A DNA stretch of 36,289 nt from Vibrio sagamiensis NBRC 104589 (GCF_007990935.1 NZ_BJXJ01000039.1:1-36289); one strand, 5' to 3'; shown: positions 26,904 through 34,661, numbered from the stretch's first letter. Numbers and translations are program-made. The notes: a model not told the origin generated them from the sequence alone.

Positions 26904-27092
26904 ATGCCAACTACAAGGGCGCGAGTGATGCCTCCAAAAGAAGAGCTCAATAGTCTTGGTAACTTCTGGCAAGCTCTGGGCGATAAACCCCGCATGGTAT
27001 TGAACTACTCTGTAACGTTACCTATCGAGTTGGAAATTGCACAAGCTGGAAAGAAATCTGTTAAGAAAACTGAATTGGAAATGAAAAAATGA
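26904..27092 (+). pseudogene. DUF4255 (Pvc16-like) fragment, contractile injection system remnant
   Basis: The 62-residue frame contains PPKEELNSLGNFWQALG followed by DKPRMVLNYSVTLPIELE. This is the C-terminal signature of DUF4255/Pvc16_N proteins (...LxxLWxALGxxxRxxLxYxVxVxxxL), components at the tail end of extracellular contractile injection systems (PVC, Afp) and related phage-like particles. The first 100 or more residues expected for the family are missing, and upstream frames do not restore them. No other injection-system genes are in the window. I infer a 3' fragment left by recombination. It may still be translated from the ATG at 26904, but no ribosome site is evident. Confidence 0.42.
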
Positions 27093-27319
27093 CCACGGTG
27101 CAAAACCAAGCGATTAACAACCCACAACCGCTTGGTAAAGCGTGATTATTTTGCATAGACAAAAACAAAAATAATGAAATGATAGGAGGGGTTTTGAGAG
27201 TTTTTTAAACCCCCTTATCTATTTAAATCCACCATAAAATACAATCTCATGAATACTGAATTAAACAGTAAATCCCAAGCTAAAAATAAGTTTTTTGTTA
27301 TTTATAAAATAGGATAAAT
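27093..27319. other. Short intergenic region
   Basis: GGAGGGGTTT and AAACCCCCT (about 27185-27214) can form a stem around GAGAGTTTTTT, a possible transcription terminator without a clear trailing T run. Nothing else is seen. Confidence 0.3.
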
Positions 27320-27778
27320 ATGAATTTAAATGAAGTATCAATCAATATATTAAAATTTGAAGAAGGATTTTCAGAAAATCCTTATTACTGCTCTGAGGGG
27401 TATCCAACTATTGGTATTGGCCAAAGAATTGGTCCTAAGGATCACCCTCTACATAACTATTCTTTTAAGTGTCCAACCCCAGTAGCAGAAAGTTGGTGCA
27501 GCGTTGAGGTTGAACGTTTATCTGAATTGTTAAGTAAATATGATTGGTACATAAGTTGTAGTCAAAATCGGAAGGCCATTTTTATTTCAATGGCGTACCA
27601 ACTGGGAATAAACGGTCTTCTAAAATTTAAAAAGATGCTAGCAGCGGTACAGGATGAAGACTGGGATGTAGCGTATATGGAAGGCTTGGATTCTGTTTGG
27701 GCAAAGAAAACGCCAAAACGCGCAAAGCGACAAATGCAAGTTATAAGGTCAGATAAATTAGATGGTAGTTATGAATAA
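27320..27778 (+). CDS. Phage-type lysozyme (GH24 endolysin) with Cys in the catalytic triad
   Basis: A 152-residue T4-lysozyme-like muramidase that cleaves peptidoglycan glycan strands. Near the N-terminus the family motif E-8aa-(D/C)-5aa-T is exact: E15, C24, T30 within LKFEEGF...YYCSEGYPTIGIG. Cys replaces the usual Asp, a variant known in several phage lysozymes and compatible with activity. Later landmarks are NRKAIFISMAYQLGINGLLKFKKML and, in the last helix, RAKRQMQVI, like the GH24 C-terminus (R..R...). No signal peptide or signal-anchor is present, so it needs a holin or another exit route; none is identified with confidence nearby. It sits between the toxin genes and the modification genes, which recalls toxin-release (type X) lysozymes. 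It may equally be a phage relic. Confidence 0.85.
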   Translation: MNLNEVSINILKFEEGFSENPYYCSEGYPTIGIGQRIGPKDHPLHNYSFKCPTPVAESWCSVEVERLSELLSKYDWYISCSQNRKAIFISMAYQLGINGLLKFKKMLAAVQDEDWDVAYMEGLDSVWAKKTPKRAKRQMQVIRSDKLDGSYE

Positions 27779-28195
27779 TATATTTTCCTATTTAAGCGGA
27801 ATAATTCTACTGCGATGAACTATACCGATCTCAGAAATATGTTTTCCTAACAGGCTAAGTTTTTTATTAGCTACTTCGTGATACACCAAAATTAATGAAG
27901 TTATCATTGTTTCTAACGCGAGCAGTGAAGAAAATTTTAACACTTTGTTCATGCTTTGGGCTTTGTCAATATAGAGTAGGTGGAGCTTGCAATCCAGATC
28001 AATAGAATCTAAGCGAAGTATGCCCAATTAAGAACCACACTGCCAACCTTCATCACCCTCAAAGGATCAAATCATCATCACAGGTACAGCTTTGTTATTG
28101 ACCAAAGTATGGTGTTACACAATTCATAAGCTCTGAAAATTTTAAACTAAGAAATTTATTCTTAACTTTCAATTAAACTTAATACGAGGATAAAA
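27779..28195. other. Intergenic region with toxin-gene remnant
   Basis: A minus-strand frame (stop at 27788) could give a 54-79 residue peptide with one hydrophobic stretch (MNKVLKFSSLLALETMITSLILVY), conceivably a small membrane protein, but it has no ribosome site. The second half contains the degenerate copy of the toxin gene start at 28074-28149. Confidence 0.4.
28074..28149 (+). pseudogene. Remnant of a second copy of toxin gene 2 (5' end)
   Basis: This stretch aligns base by base with the first 76-77 bases of the toxin gene at 19050. Shared blocks include ACAGG-ACAGC, ATTGACCAA-GTATGGT, AATTCA-A-GCTCT and AAACTA, and the leader CTCAAAGGA is also shared. The start codon has become ATC, one base is lost after codon 6, and a TGA interrupts the old frame. 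Similarity fades after about 28149, only about 45 bases before the next gene. It is therefore a truncated, dead duplicate of the MakA-like gene placed directly upstream of the modification locus. Confidence 0.72.
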
Positions 28196-29869
28196 ATGAA
28201 CAAATTAATGGACGATACCAATAAAAAATGGACTGTCACTAATAGCACAAAGGTTGCTGTGACTGCCATCAGTGCTGCCACATCAAACGATTCTTCGAAG
28301 GCAATGATATATGAAATGGGGCTAAGTTATCTACCGTCCGACAAGGCAAACGATGCACTACCGAGCGGAGAAACCACTAATGTGACGTTAGATGAACACA
28401 CTTCCTCTGGTGATGAACAAGAAATTTATGACGTTATTTTTGCTAAACCATCGAATGCATTCCCCGTTGATAATGCGTCTATTATGCTTCCTCTGTTTGG
28501 AGGTAGTTACCCTGATTATACCATTTCTTCTACCGCCGCCGATGCAATGAAGAACAGTTATAACTTCTTTCGTATGATTCAGGCTTACCCAACATCAACG
28601 TTGGCCAAAAACTTTAATCAAGCGTTGACTGATGAACAGAGCAATGAAAGTCAAACTACGCCATCTTCCAAGAGCCCAATTGATACATTTTTCGCAAGCA
28701 CTAAAAGCTACCAAAATTGTACCGCCGTCACCTACGCAGCTATTCTTAGTTACGCTCAAACATTCGCTGGTGCCAGCGTTGGTTTTTCTCAAAAACGCAC
28801 TTTTTACTTATACAGCGATCACTCGGATAAGGTCAGTGAAGCAGGAACGGTGAGTTTCGATCTGAATGCCGTTCAGTCTCCTTTCGATCTCTCCGATAAA
28901 AATGCTGGTTATACCATTGTATTTAAAGACTCAAATGGAGAGTCTACCCCTCTATTTTATGAGCAAGGTCAATTCGTTTCTGACGTTAATTCGGACATGC
29001 CTGCTATTTGTTTGCAGATTACTTGGGCTTCAAAGAATCAATTGAACGGTACGGATACATCCCAGGATACCATTGTGCCAGTTATGGCTGGTTTCGTTAA
29101 TGGTTTAAAAGCATCAGGGAGTTCGACCAAACAGGATATTTCTAGCCGTACCAATAAATGGGGTTGGCCATCAACCGTTACGGGTTGGTTTAGTTTAGTT
29201 ATGGGCGTTGGAGGCGCCATCATGTTTGGTGACTGGATCATTCAAAAGTTCCGTGCCAAGTCCAAAGCTAGAGTGGAAACGGAAAGAGCGAACAACGAGC
29301 GGCAGATAACTGATGAGCAAAACAAAGCTCTTAACGATCGCATTGATGCTATGTCCGAAAAGATGGCCGAGCATAATCAGGCCATTCTAGACAAATTGCA
29401 GTCGGATGAGCAGTTTAGTCAAGATCTTCAAGCGGTGGAAAATCAAACAACCAATGCCATTAATGACATCAACAAAAGTGATGCACAAAGGGTTATGGAG
29501 AAGCAAATCTCTGAATACGGCGATCAAATTAGCGAGATTGCCGAATATGGAGTGACCTCTGACCTGCAAGATGCTGCTTCAACTCTACGTGAGGCAGCAA
29601 GAGACGTTGCGAGTGCAAACAGTGTTGATCAGATGAAAGCAGCTCGCGAGAAATGGGACCCGGAATTGGAAGAGGTTCAAAAAACCATCACCAAGCGCAC
29701 GGAGGTCCTCGATCAAGAGATCTCAGCAGAAACTCGAAATAACATCAATCGCTCGAACGAGAACCTTGAAGAATTGGCTGCAGAGCAGGAAGCCATTGAA
29801 GATCAGCAAGAGCTAGAGGAGCGAGGGGAATTTGACGAAGATTCGGTTTTTGATGATGTCGTCGATTAA
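28196..29869 (+). CDS. Toxin-locus protein A: conserved N-domain, membrane segment, coiled coil
   Basis: A 557-residue protein of unrecognised family. Residues 1-310 form a beta-rich globular domain shared with the next gene: compare FAKPSNAFPV, LPLFGGSYPDYTISS, FFRMIQAYPTSTLAKNFNQAL and IDTFFASTKSYQNC with the corresponding parts downstream. Then comes one hydrophobic segment (WPSTVTGWFSLVMGVGGAIMFGDWII, about 324-349), a basic stretch (QKFRAKSKAR) and a long acidic coiled coil (about 360-550) ending in EDSVFDDVVD. No signal peptide. GAGGA precedes the ATG. A strong terminator separates it from its paralogue. In V. cholerae the mak operon also encodes two mutually similar accessory proteins, MakC and MakD. 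These two genes could be their counterparts, but I cannot confirm this by eye. Confidence 0.7.
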   Translation: MNKLMDDTNKKWTVTNSTKVAVTAISAATSNDSSKAMIYEMGLSYLPSDKANDALPSGETTNVTLDEHTSSGDEQEIYDVIFAKPSNAFPVDNASIMLPLFGGSYPDYTISSTAADAMKNSYNFFRMIQAYPTSTLAKNFNQALTDEQSNESQTTPSSKSPIDTFFASTKSYQNCTAVTYAAILSYAQTFAGASVGFSQKRTFYLYSDHSDKVSEAGTVSFDLNAVQSPFDLSDKNAGYTIVFKDSNGESTPLFYEQGQFVSDVNSDMPAICLQITWASKNQLNGTDTSQDTIVPVMAGFVNGLKASGSSTKQDISSRTNKWGWPSTVTGWFSLVMGVGGAIMFGDWIIQKFRAKSKARVETERANNERQITDEQNKALNDRIDAMSEKMAEHNQAILDKLQSDEQFSQDLQAVENQTTNAINDINKSDAQRVMEKQISEYGDQISEIAEYGVTSDLQDAASTLREAARDVASANSVDQMKAAREKWDPELEEVQKTITKRTEVLDQEISAETRNNINRSNENLEELAAEQEAIEDQQELEERGEFDEDSVFDDVVD

Positions 29870-29873
29870 CAAC

Positions 29874-29905
29874 AAAACCTCTTCCTTATTTTAGGAAGAG
29901 GTTTT
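29874..29905 (+). terminator. Strong stem-loop terminator between the two paralogues
   Basis: AAAACCTCTTCCT and its perfect 13-base complement enclose a 6-base loop, ending in GTTTTGGCTTTT. It lies 5 bases after the stop of the first paralogue. As it stands inside an otherwise tightly spaced gene row, it probably lowers expression of the downstream genes relative to the first one. An antiterminator such as the NusG-like protein could modulate it. Confidence 0.75.
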
Positions 29906-29940
29906 GGCTTTTCAAAATAGCTTATCGTTGGAGAATAAGT

Positions 29941-31752
29941 ATGTCAGATACAACCCCAAACCTGGTTACTATTATTAATGACTTGGCTGAAGAACTTATC
30001 GTTTATACAACAATTGGCAACAATGATGTTGATCCAAACAACTTAAAACCGGAAGACCTTCAACAAACCTACACTAAAATTGGAACGGTGAAGGGCAACG
30101 CTTCTGCAAGCATTAACATAGACGAGGCACTTGCTCGGCTTGTGTTTGCAAGGAGTGACAATCAGTTTCCTGTCGGGTTGTGGGTGCCTAATTTTTTCGC
30201 GCCAAGTGGCACTCAGTCATATACCGTTACCAGTGAGTCAGAGGAGGCCAGCAACCAGGCATGGGCTTTTTACAAAATGTATATTGCCGAGCCTTATAGC
30301 CCAATTGCATTACAGTTCAATGAGGTACTACTCAACTCGGACAATATCGATACGCTCAATACGCAAATAGATAACTTTTTTAGTTCTACGCCTTATAAAG
30401 GTTGCTCGTATTTTGCCTTTTCCATTGTGAGTCATTGGGCCAGAAACTACCTGTATGGTTGGTCTGGTGTCTATTACGCTTACGAAATGCCTAGTGACGA
30501 ACTTGGGTATGTCTTTCCAAGTGAATTATCGGCAACCATTTCTGTATCCCAAGGCATTGCAACTTACACACCCAGTGACGGCTCTGCTCAGCAAACTCTT
30601 ATTTATAAAGATGGAAGCCTAAGCTCTGCTGGGGCCTCATCATCATCCGGCATTTTGCTCAATGGTATCTATCGAGCGTTGGCATGGGAGAACAAGCCTA
30701 ATTCATTCAGTATGTGTTGGTTAGGCAAAAAGAATGGCCACTCATTCATGGCTCAACCTTACTCGGGGCCAGATGTCCCTTGGTGGGTAATTTCATATGA
30801 CCTGGCCTATACCTCTTATTTGGGCGTTCAAGTTTACATGAATGTCGATATGGCGGTAACGATACTGAAACACATACCAGGCGGAATTGCAGCCCTCAAA
30901 AATCAAGCAGAATCGCTATACAACAGTGTTGCAAATCGCTTTAAGAGTAGTAACGAGTCCGCAAGCTTTGAACCGGAGGGCGTGGATGACCTCGACCCAG
31001 TGAATGTGGACATTGATGTTGACGTGGATGTCGATACTGACATTGATGTCGTTCAAGATACCGACGTGGATGTGGATGTCGATGTAGATATTGATGTCGA
31101 CATCGTCTTTGTCGACGTGGATGTGGATATCGATATTGACATTGATGTCGTACAAGACGTTGATACTGATATTGATGTCGATGTTGACGTGGATATCGAT
31201 ACTGACATTGACGTCCCTCCTGGCACAGTGGACTCTTTTATCAATAAGGTAGGCCAATGGGTTATTAAAGAAGGGTTTCCATTCTTAGCTCAAAATCTCG
31301 CTATTATGTTCGCTTTCCAATCTGCCAGTAAATTGCTCTCGGTGTGGAGAAAAGCGAGTGAGGAAAACCTGCATAACCAAGCGCCACAGCAAGCTTCTGC
31401 TACTGGCATGTTAGTTAGCTACATGCTGAATGACAAAAATAGTATAGAAACTCGTTGGCAAACTTTTGCAGATTGGGTTCAACAAGCTAGCCCTAACGTT
31501 TCGGAACAACAAATGCTCATTGCCAGCATAATGATGACCTCAAATGCCGTTGCTGACAAAGCACTGCAGGAATGGAAGTGGCCAGAGGCAAACGAAGACG
31601 ATCTGATTAATCGAATGGTCGCTGCGGGTACTGGGAGCGACCAATATAAAGCTTACTTAACGTTGTCAGAAGTAACCTATCAAGAAAAAACGTTACCCAT
31701 CAAAGTGGGGTGTGGCCTAACGGTTCGATATCTCACAAAAATCTCTTCCTAG
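29941..31752 (+). CDS. Toxin-locus protein B: paralogue with 70-residue Asp/Val tract
   Basis: A 603-residue protein. Residues about 65-320 match the N-domain of the preceding protein (VFARSDNQFPV, YTVTSESEEA, FYKMYIAEPYSPIALQFNEVL, IDNFFSSTPYKGCSYF). Unlike its paralogue, it continues with an almost uninterrupted alternation of Asp with Val/Ile from residue 356 to 425 (31 Asp, 22 Val, 10 Ile). After PPGT comes a helical C-terminal domain (about 430-603) with a moderately apolar helix (FPFLAQNLAIMFAFQSASKLLSVW). No signal peptide. GGAG lies 7-10 bases before the ATG at 29941. The next gene, a peptide N-methyltransferase, begins only 19 bases after its stop, so the two are co-expressed. The acidic tract may bind calcium or be the enzyme's substrate. 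Function is unknown. Confidence 0.72.
   Translation: MSDTTPNLVTIINDLAEELIVYTTIGNNDVDPNNLKPEDLQQTYTKIGTVKGNASASINIDEALARLVFARSDNQFPVGLWVPNFFAPSGTQSYTVTSESEEASNQAWAFYKMYIAEPYSPIALQFNEVLLNSDNIDTLNTQIDNFFSSTPYKGCSYFAFSIVSHWARNYLYGWSGVYYAYEMPSDELGYVFPSELSATISVSQGIATYTPSDGSAQQTLIYKDGSLSSAGASSSSGILLNGIYRALAWENKPNSFSMCWLGKKNGHSFMAQPYSGPDVPWWVISYDLAYTSYLGVQVYMNVDMAVTILKHIPGGIAALKNQAESLYNSVANRFKSSNESASFEPEGVDDLDPVNVDIDVDVDVDTDIDVVQDTDVDVDVDVDIDVDIVFVDVDVDIDIDIDVVQDVDTDIDVDVDVDIDTDIDVPPGTVDSFINKVGQWVIKEGFPFLAQNLAIMFAFQSASKLLSVWRKASEENLHNQAPQQASATGMLVSYMLNDKNSIETRWQTFADWVQQASPNVSEQQMLIASIMMTSNAVADKALQEWKWPEANEDDLINRMVAAGTGSDQYKAYLTLSEVTYQEKTLPIKVGCGLTVRYLTKISS
31006..31215 (+). repeat. In-frame Asp-Val/Ile low-complexity repeat, 33-codon period
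   Basis: Coding repeat giving dipeptides VD, ID and TD. Within it the sequence GACATTGATGTCGT-CAAGA occurs at 31039 and again at 31138, exactly 99 bases (33 codons) apart, so a 33-residue block (DIDVVQD plus VD/ID pairs) was duplicated. Third positions vary freely (GAT/GAC, GTG/GTC/GTT, ATT/ATC), which indicates selection on the protein rather than a recent DNA slippage product. Confidence 0.85.
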
Positions 31753-31771
31753 CAGCCAGTGAATATTAATT

Positions 31772-33979
31772 ATGAATGCATTAAATCAAGGGGGTCGTTT
31801 CCCTAGAAAACAAGAACGAAGCGAAGCGTGGGAAGAGTTAGTCAAAGAGATTGTTGCTGATGGTTTTCACCATTCATCCTGTGAGGAGGTTTTGCCTACT
31901 CAAACACCAGGTCAATTAACCATCATCGGTTCGGGCATCGAAGCGGTGGGATTTAGTCGTCAAGACGAACGCTGTCTTGAATCAGCGGACTATGTTTTTT
32001 ATTGTGTGGCCGATCCTGCCACTGTTGTTTGGCTCAAATCCAAGCGACCTGACGCTCATGACCTCTATGTATTGTATGACGACAACAAGCCTCGATATAA
32101 AACCTACATGCAAATGACTGAAGCCATGCTTCACTATGTCAGAAAAGGCAAACATGTGGTTGGTATATACTACGGGCACCCTGGTGTCTTCGTTCTTTCG
32201 ACTCATCGAGCGATAGAAATTGCACGAAGGGAAGGTCATCGCGCTGAGATGAGGCCCGGGATCAGTGCATTAGACTGTCTCTGTGCTGATTTAGGGGTCG
32301 ACCCTAGTACACCAGGTTTACAAACATTTGAAGCAAGCGATATGCTCATTCGAGATAAAAAGCCGGATACCTCTTCACATGTTGTATTGTGGCAGGTTGG
32401 ACTGATAGGGGAGCTAGGTTACCGAAGAGTCGGTTATCTGAATAAGAACTTCAATATTTTGCTTGACTACCTAATGGCATTTTATGGCGGCGAGCATGTC
32501 ATCACAAACTATATTGCCTCTCGATATCCTGGGGTTCCACCTACCATCGAGAGATACAAAATAAGTGAACTGTATAATCCAGAGCTTCAAAATAAAGTGA
32601 CGGGAATATCGACATTTTATATCGCACCAAAAGATGTACGTGCAGTCAATGTGCAACGGGCGATACAACTCGGCATGATACAACCCGGAGATAAACCACG
32701 TTTCCCCGACAAACCATTAAGGCAAATTGCTCAGTACTCAGCAAAAGAGAAGCGAGCCCTTGATGAGCTCGCAGAATTTAAAGTTCCCCATGGCTATAAA
32801 TGGCAGGAAGACACCATACCTGCACGATTCATTTTGCAACTACTTGAAGATCCAAATCTACTTCAACGTTATGAAACGCAGCCTAGTTCAGCTCTGCAGC
32901 AGCCCCCCTTTAATGAAATGTCTGAGCGTGAACATCGGTTGATGGAAAGTCGGGATGCAGGGCAGGTACAAATTGCCGCCAAAGGTTTACACGCAAGATC
33001 TGAAGGTAATCGCGCGTTTCTAAACGAGATCGTAGCAAGCACTAAACTCGCGCGGCAGATATCGAAAACAATGAGTCTCGACGATCTTTACCAGTTAGTG
33101 GACAGAGAATCCCTCGATATCGACAGTTTACCTCAGGATATCCATCGTCTTAATCATCGCTCGGCACATCTTTGGAGTGGTGTGTATTACGATGCTAATT
33201 CAGAGGTATTAATTTGTATTCTGGCACCACATCAAGGTGCTAATAAAATCGTGCTCACCGTAAACGGTGAGCCCATCCAACGTGCCTATTTTCGTCAAGG
33301 GTGTCTTTACTGGAAAGCAAACGCTACTAATCAGACTGCCGGGGTCATTCGTTTCGCTAGACTCAGCGCTACTCATACCATTGCGATCGGAAGCATCACT
33401 GACAAAGGAGGGACGGACTATACCAATGGCAGAATAGAGGCCGTGGGGATCATGCCATTCGCAAGAAACTCAACCGAGGCAATGCGAAAAAGCATTTTGC
33501 TCACTCGACATATCAAACAAGAGTTAGCAGGCTGCTATTTAGTGCGACATACCAAGGTTGACGGTAAACCGACCGTTCACCAACTTGATTTCAATCGACA
33601 GCAAGCAACGCTAAAAGGGAAAAAATATGAGGTTACTGACTTAGGAGGCAACACATTTAAGTTAGTCAGAGATACTACTTCGTACTCAATAGAATTGAGG
33701 TTTGTCTATGATCCTCTCGCGTCCGCACTCCAGTGTTTTGGTAATGATAGTGTAGGCAGCAAGCTGATGGGAATGAGGAAAGTTGATTCAGAATCAACGG
33801 TTTCGATTGAGAATGAGTTTGATCTTGGACTGGCTAATCAACCTTTATTGCAGGTGTGTGCATTCGCACAAATAGGGGCCGAAAATGGCGGTATCATGTT
33901 TTGGTCAAATTGGCAGAAAATCGCCCAAAGTGGGTATGCCACCGCCAAGCTTTTAGATCTACTGAATCAAGCTAAGTAA
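31772..33979 (+). CDS. Borosin-type peptide backbone alpha-N-methyltransferase with large C-terminal extension
   Basis: A 735-residue protein. Residues 47-285 form a tetrapyrrole-methylase-fold SAM domain of the borosin (OphMA/SonM) subfamily: TIIGSGIEAVG, YYGHPGVFVLSTHRAI, MRPGISALDCLCADLGVDP, FEASDMLI and HVVLWQVG. R108, Y112 and Y134 keep the spacing of OphMA catalytic R72, Y76 and Y98. Residues about 349-375 (ARFILQLLEDPNLLQRY..QP) resemble the borosin binding domain that presents the precursor. In fungal borosins the core peptide is the enzyme's own C-terminus; here a 350-residue, beta-rich domain of unknown family follows, with no obvious hydrophobic core peptide. The substrate may therefore be this extension or a neighbouring protein (split type). 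It sits between the Asp/Val protein and an oxygenase and is likely cotranscribed with them. Confidence 0.82.
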   Translation: MNALNQGGRFPRKQERSEAWEELVKEIVADGFHHSSCEEVLPTQTPGQLTIIGSGIEAVGFSRQDERCLESADYVFYCVADPATVVWLKSKRPDAHDLYVLYDDNKPRYKTYMQMTEAMLHYVRKGKHVVGIYYGHPGVFVLSTHRAIEIARREGHRAEMRPGISALDCLCADLGVDPSTPGLQTFEASDMLIRDKKPDTSSHVVLWQVGLIGELGYRRVGYLNKNFNILLDYLMAFYGGEHVITNYIASRYPGVPPTIERYKISELYNPELQNKVTGISTFYIAPKDVRAVNVQRAIQLGMIQPGDKPRFPDKPLRQIAQYSAKEKRALDELAEFKVPHGYKWQEDTIPARFILQLLEDPNLLQRYETQPSSALQQPPFNEMSEREHRLMESRDAGQVQIAAKGLHARSEGNRAFLNEIVASTKLARQISKTMSLDDLYQLVDRESLDIDSLPQDIHRLNHRSAHLWSGVYYDANSEVLICILAPHQGANKIVLTVNGEPIQRAYFRQGCLYWKANATNQTAGVIRFARLSATHTIAIGSITDKGGTDYTNGRIEAVGIMPFARNSTEAMRKSILLTRHIKQELAGCYLVRHTKVDGKPTVHQLDFNRQQATLKGKKYEVTDLGGNTFKLVRDTTSYSIELRFVYDPLASALQCFGNDSVGSKLMGMRKVDSESTVSIENEFDLGLANQPLLQVCAFAQIGAENGGIMFWSNWQKIAQSGYATAKLLDLLNQAK

Positions 33980-33995
33980 AGAGAAGTAATCAATA

Positions 33996-34661
33996 ATGAG
34001 TAACTTAATAACGAACATTAAATTTTTCGATGGAGATAATAAGTTGCTCATTCTTAAATATCGCACGAGCTCGCTACCCTTTGCTCGTGCGATGCAAAAA
34101 GAAGCGTTCTATGGGTTGCCTTTGTTCAATTTACATCGGCACACACTGGCCGAAAAAAGAAAAAAGGGCGTCATCGAAAAACTGTCTCCAGCAGACATGC
34201 ACTTTTGGCGGAATAGAATGCGAAATGTTGCTGATGATGGCGGCTTTTATCAGATGTATCACTCATTTGCCAGACGAGTTATCGCGCCCCTTTTTGGTCA
34301 GCGTATTTCTTATAGCGCACACCCAGAAATGCGTTTGCATTTGGCTGGTCAACCGGCTTGCAGCGCTTGGCATACCGATGCAGAAGTGACGGGGAGATAT
34401 GATCAATTAAACGTATGGCTCCCTCTTGTCGATACCAGTGACAGCTCTTGTTTATGGGTAGAAACCGAGTATGGCAAAAAAGATTATCGTCCCGTTCCCA
34501 TTAAATACGGTGAAGCGTTGGTCTTCGATGGAAGTTGCCTAAGCCATGGTACGGTAACCAATGAAACCTTGGTCACCCGTGTAAGCTTTGATTTCCGATT
34601 CTCAGTATTATCACAAAGCCCTCCGGAGTTATTCGAAAAATTGGCATCTTTTCGGCCTTAA
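33996..34661 (+). CDS. Phytanoyl-CoA/StrG-like Fe(II)/2-oxoglutarate oxygenase
   Basis: A 221-residue oxygenase. The facial triad is seen in SAWHTDAEVTGRYDQLNVWLP (H126, D128) and GSCLSHGTVTNE (H184). R195 in VTRVSFDFRF is the likely 2-oxoglutarate ligand, and the ending VSFDFRF is typical for the StrG-like branch. Such enzymes hydroxylate small molecules or, in RiPP pathways, side chains of precursor peptides. It begins 16 bases after the methyltransferase gene, so the two very likely act on the same target. Asp or Val hydroxylation of the tract encoded at 31006-31215 is an attractive but unproven idea. Length and motifs appear complete. Confidence 0.8.
   Translation: MSNLITNIKFFDGDNKLLILKYRTSSLPFARAMQKEAFYGLPLFNLHRHTLAEKRKKGVIEKLSPADMHFWRNRMRNVADDGGFYQMYHSFARRVIAPLFGQRISYSAHPEMRLHLAGQPACSAWHTDAEVTGRYDQLNVWLPLVDTSDSSCLWVETEYGKKDYRPVPIKYGEALVFDGSCLSHGTVTNETLVTRVSFDFRFSVLSQSPPELFEKLASFRP

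Noticed and set aside
27788..28027. Small minus-strand membrane peptide next to the lysozyme (holin candidate)
   Set aside because: One hydrophobic stretch but no ribosome site and opposite strand to the lysozyme, so a lysis-cassette role is unsupported.
30916..31257. Minus-strand frames through the Asp/Val tract
   Set aside because: The long frames arise from the repetitive GAT/GTC codons of the real plus-strand gene, and the translations (STSTS or DIHVNI repeats) are shadows.
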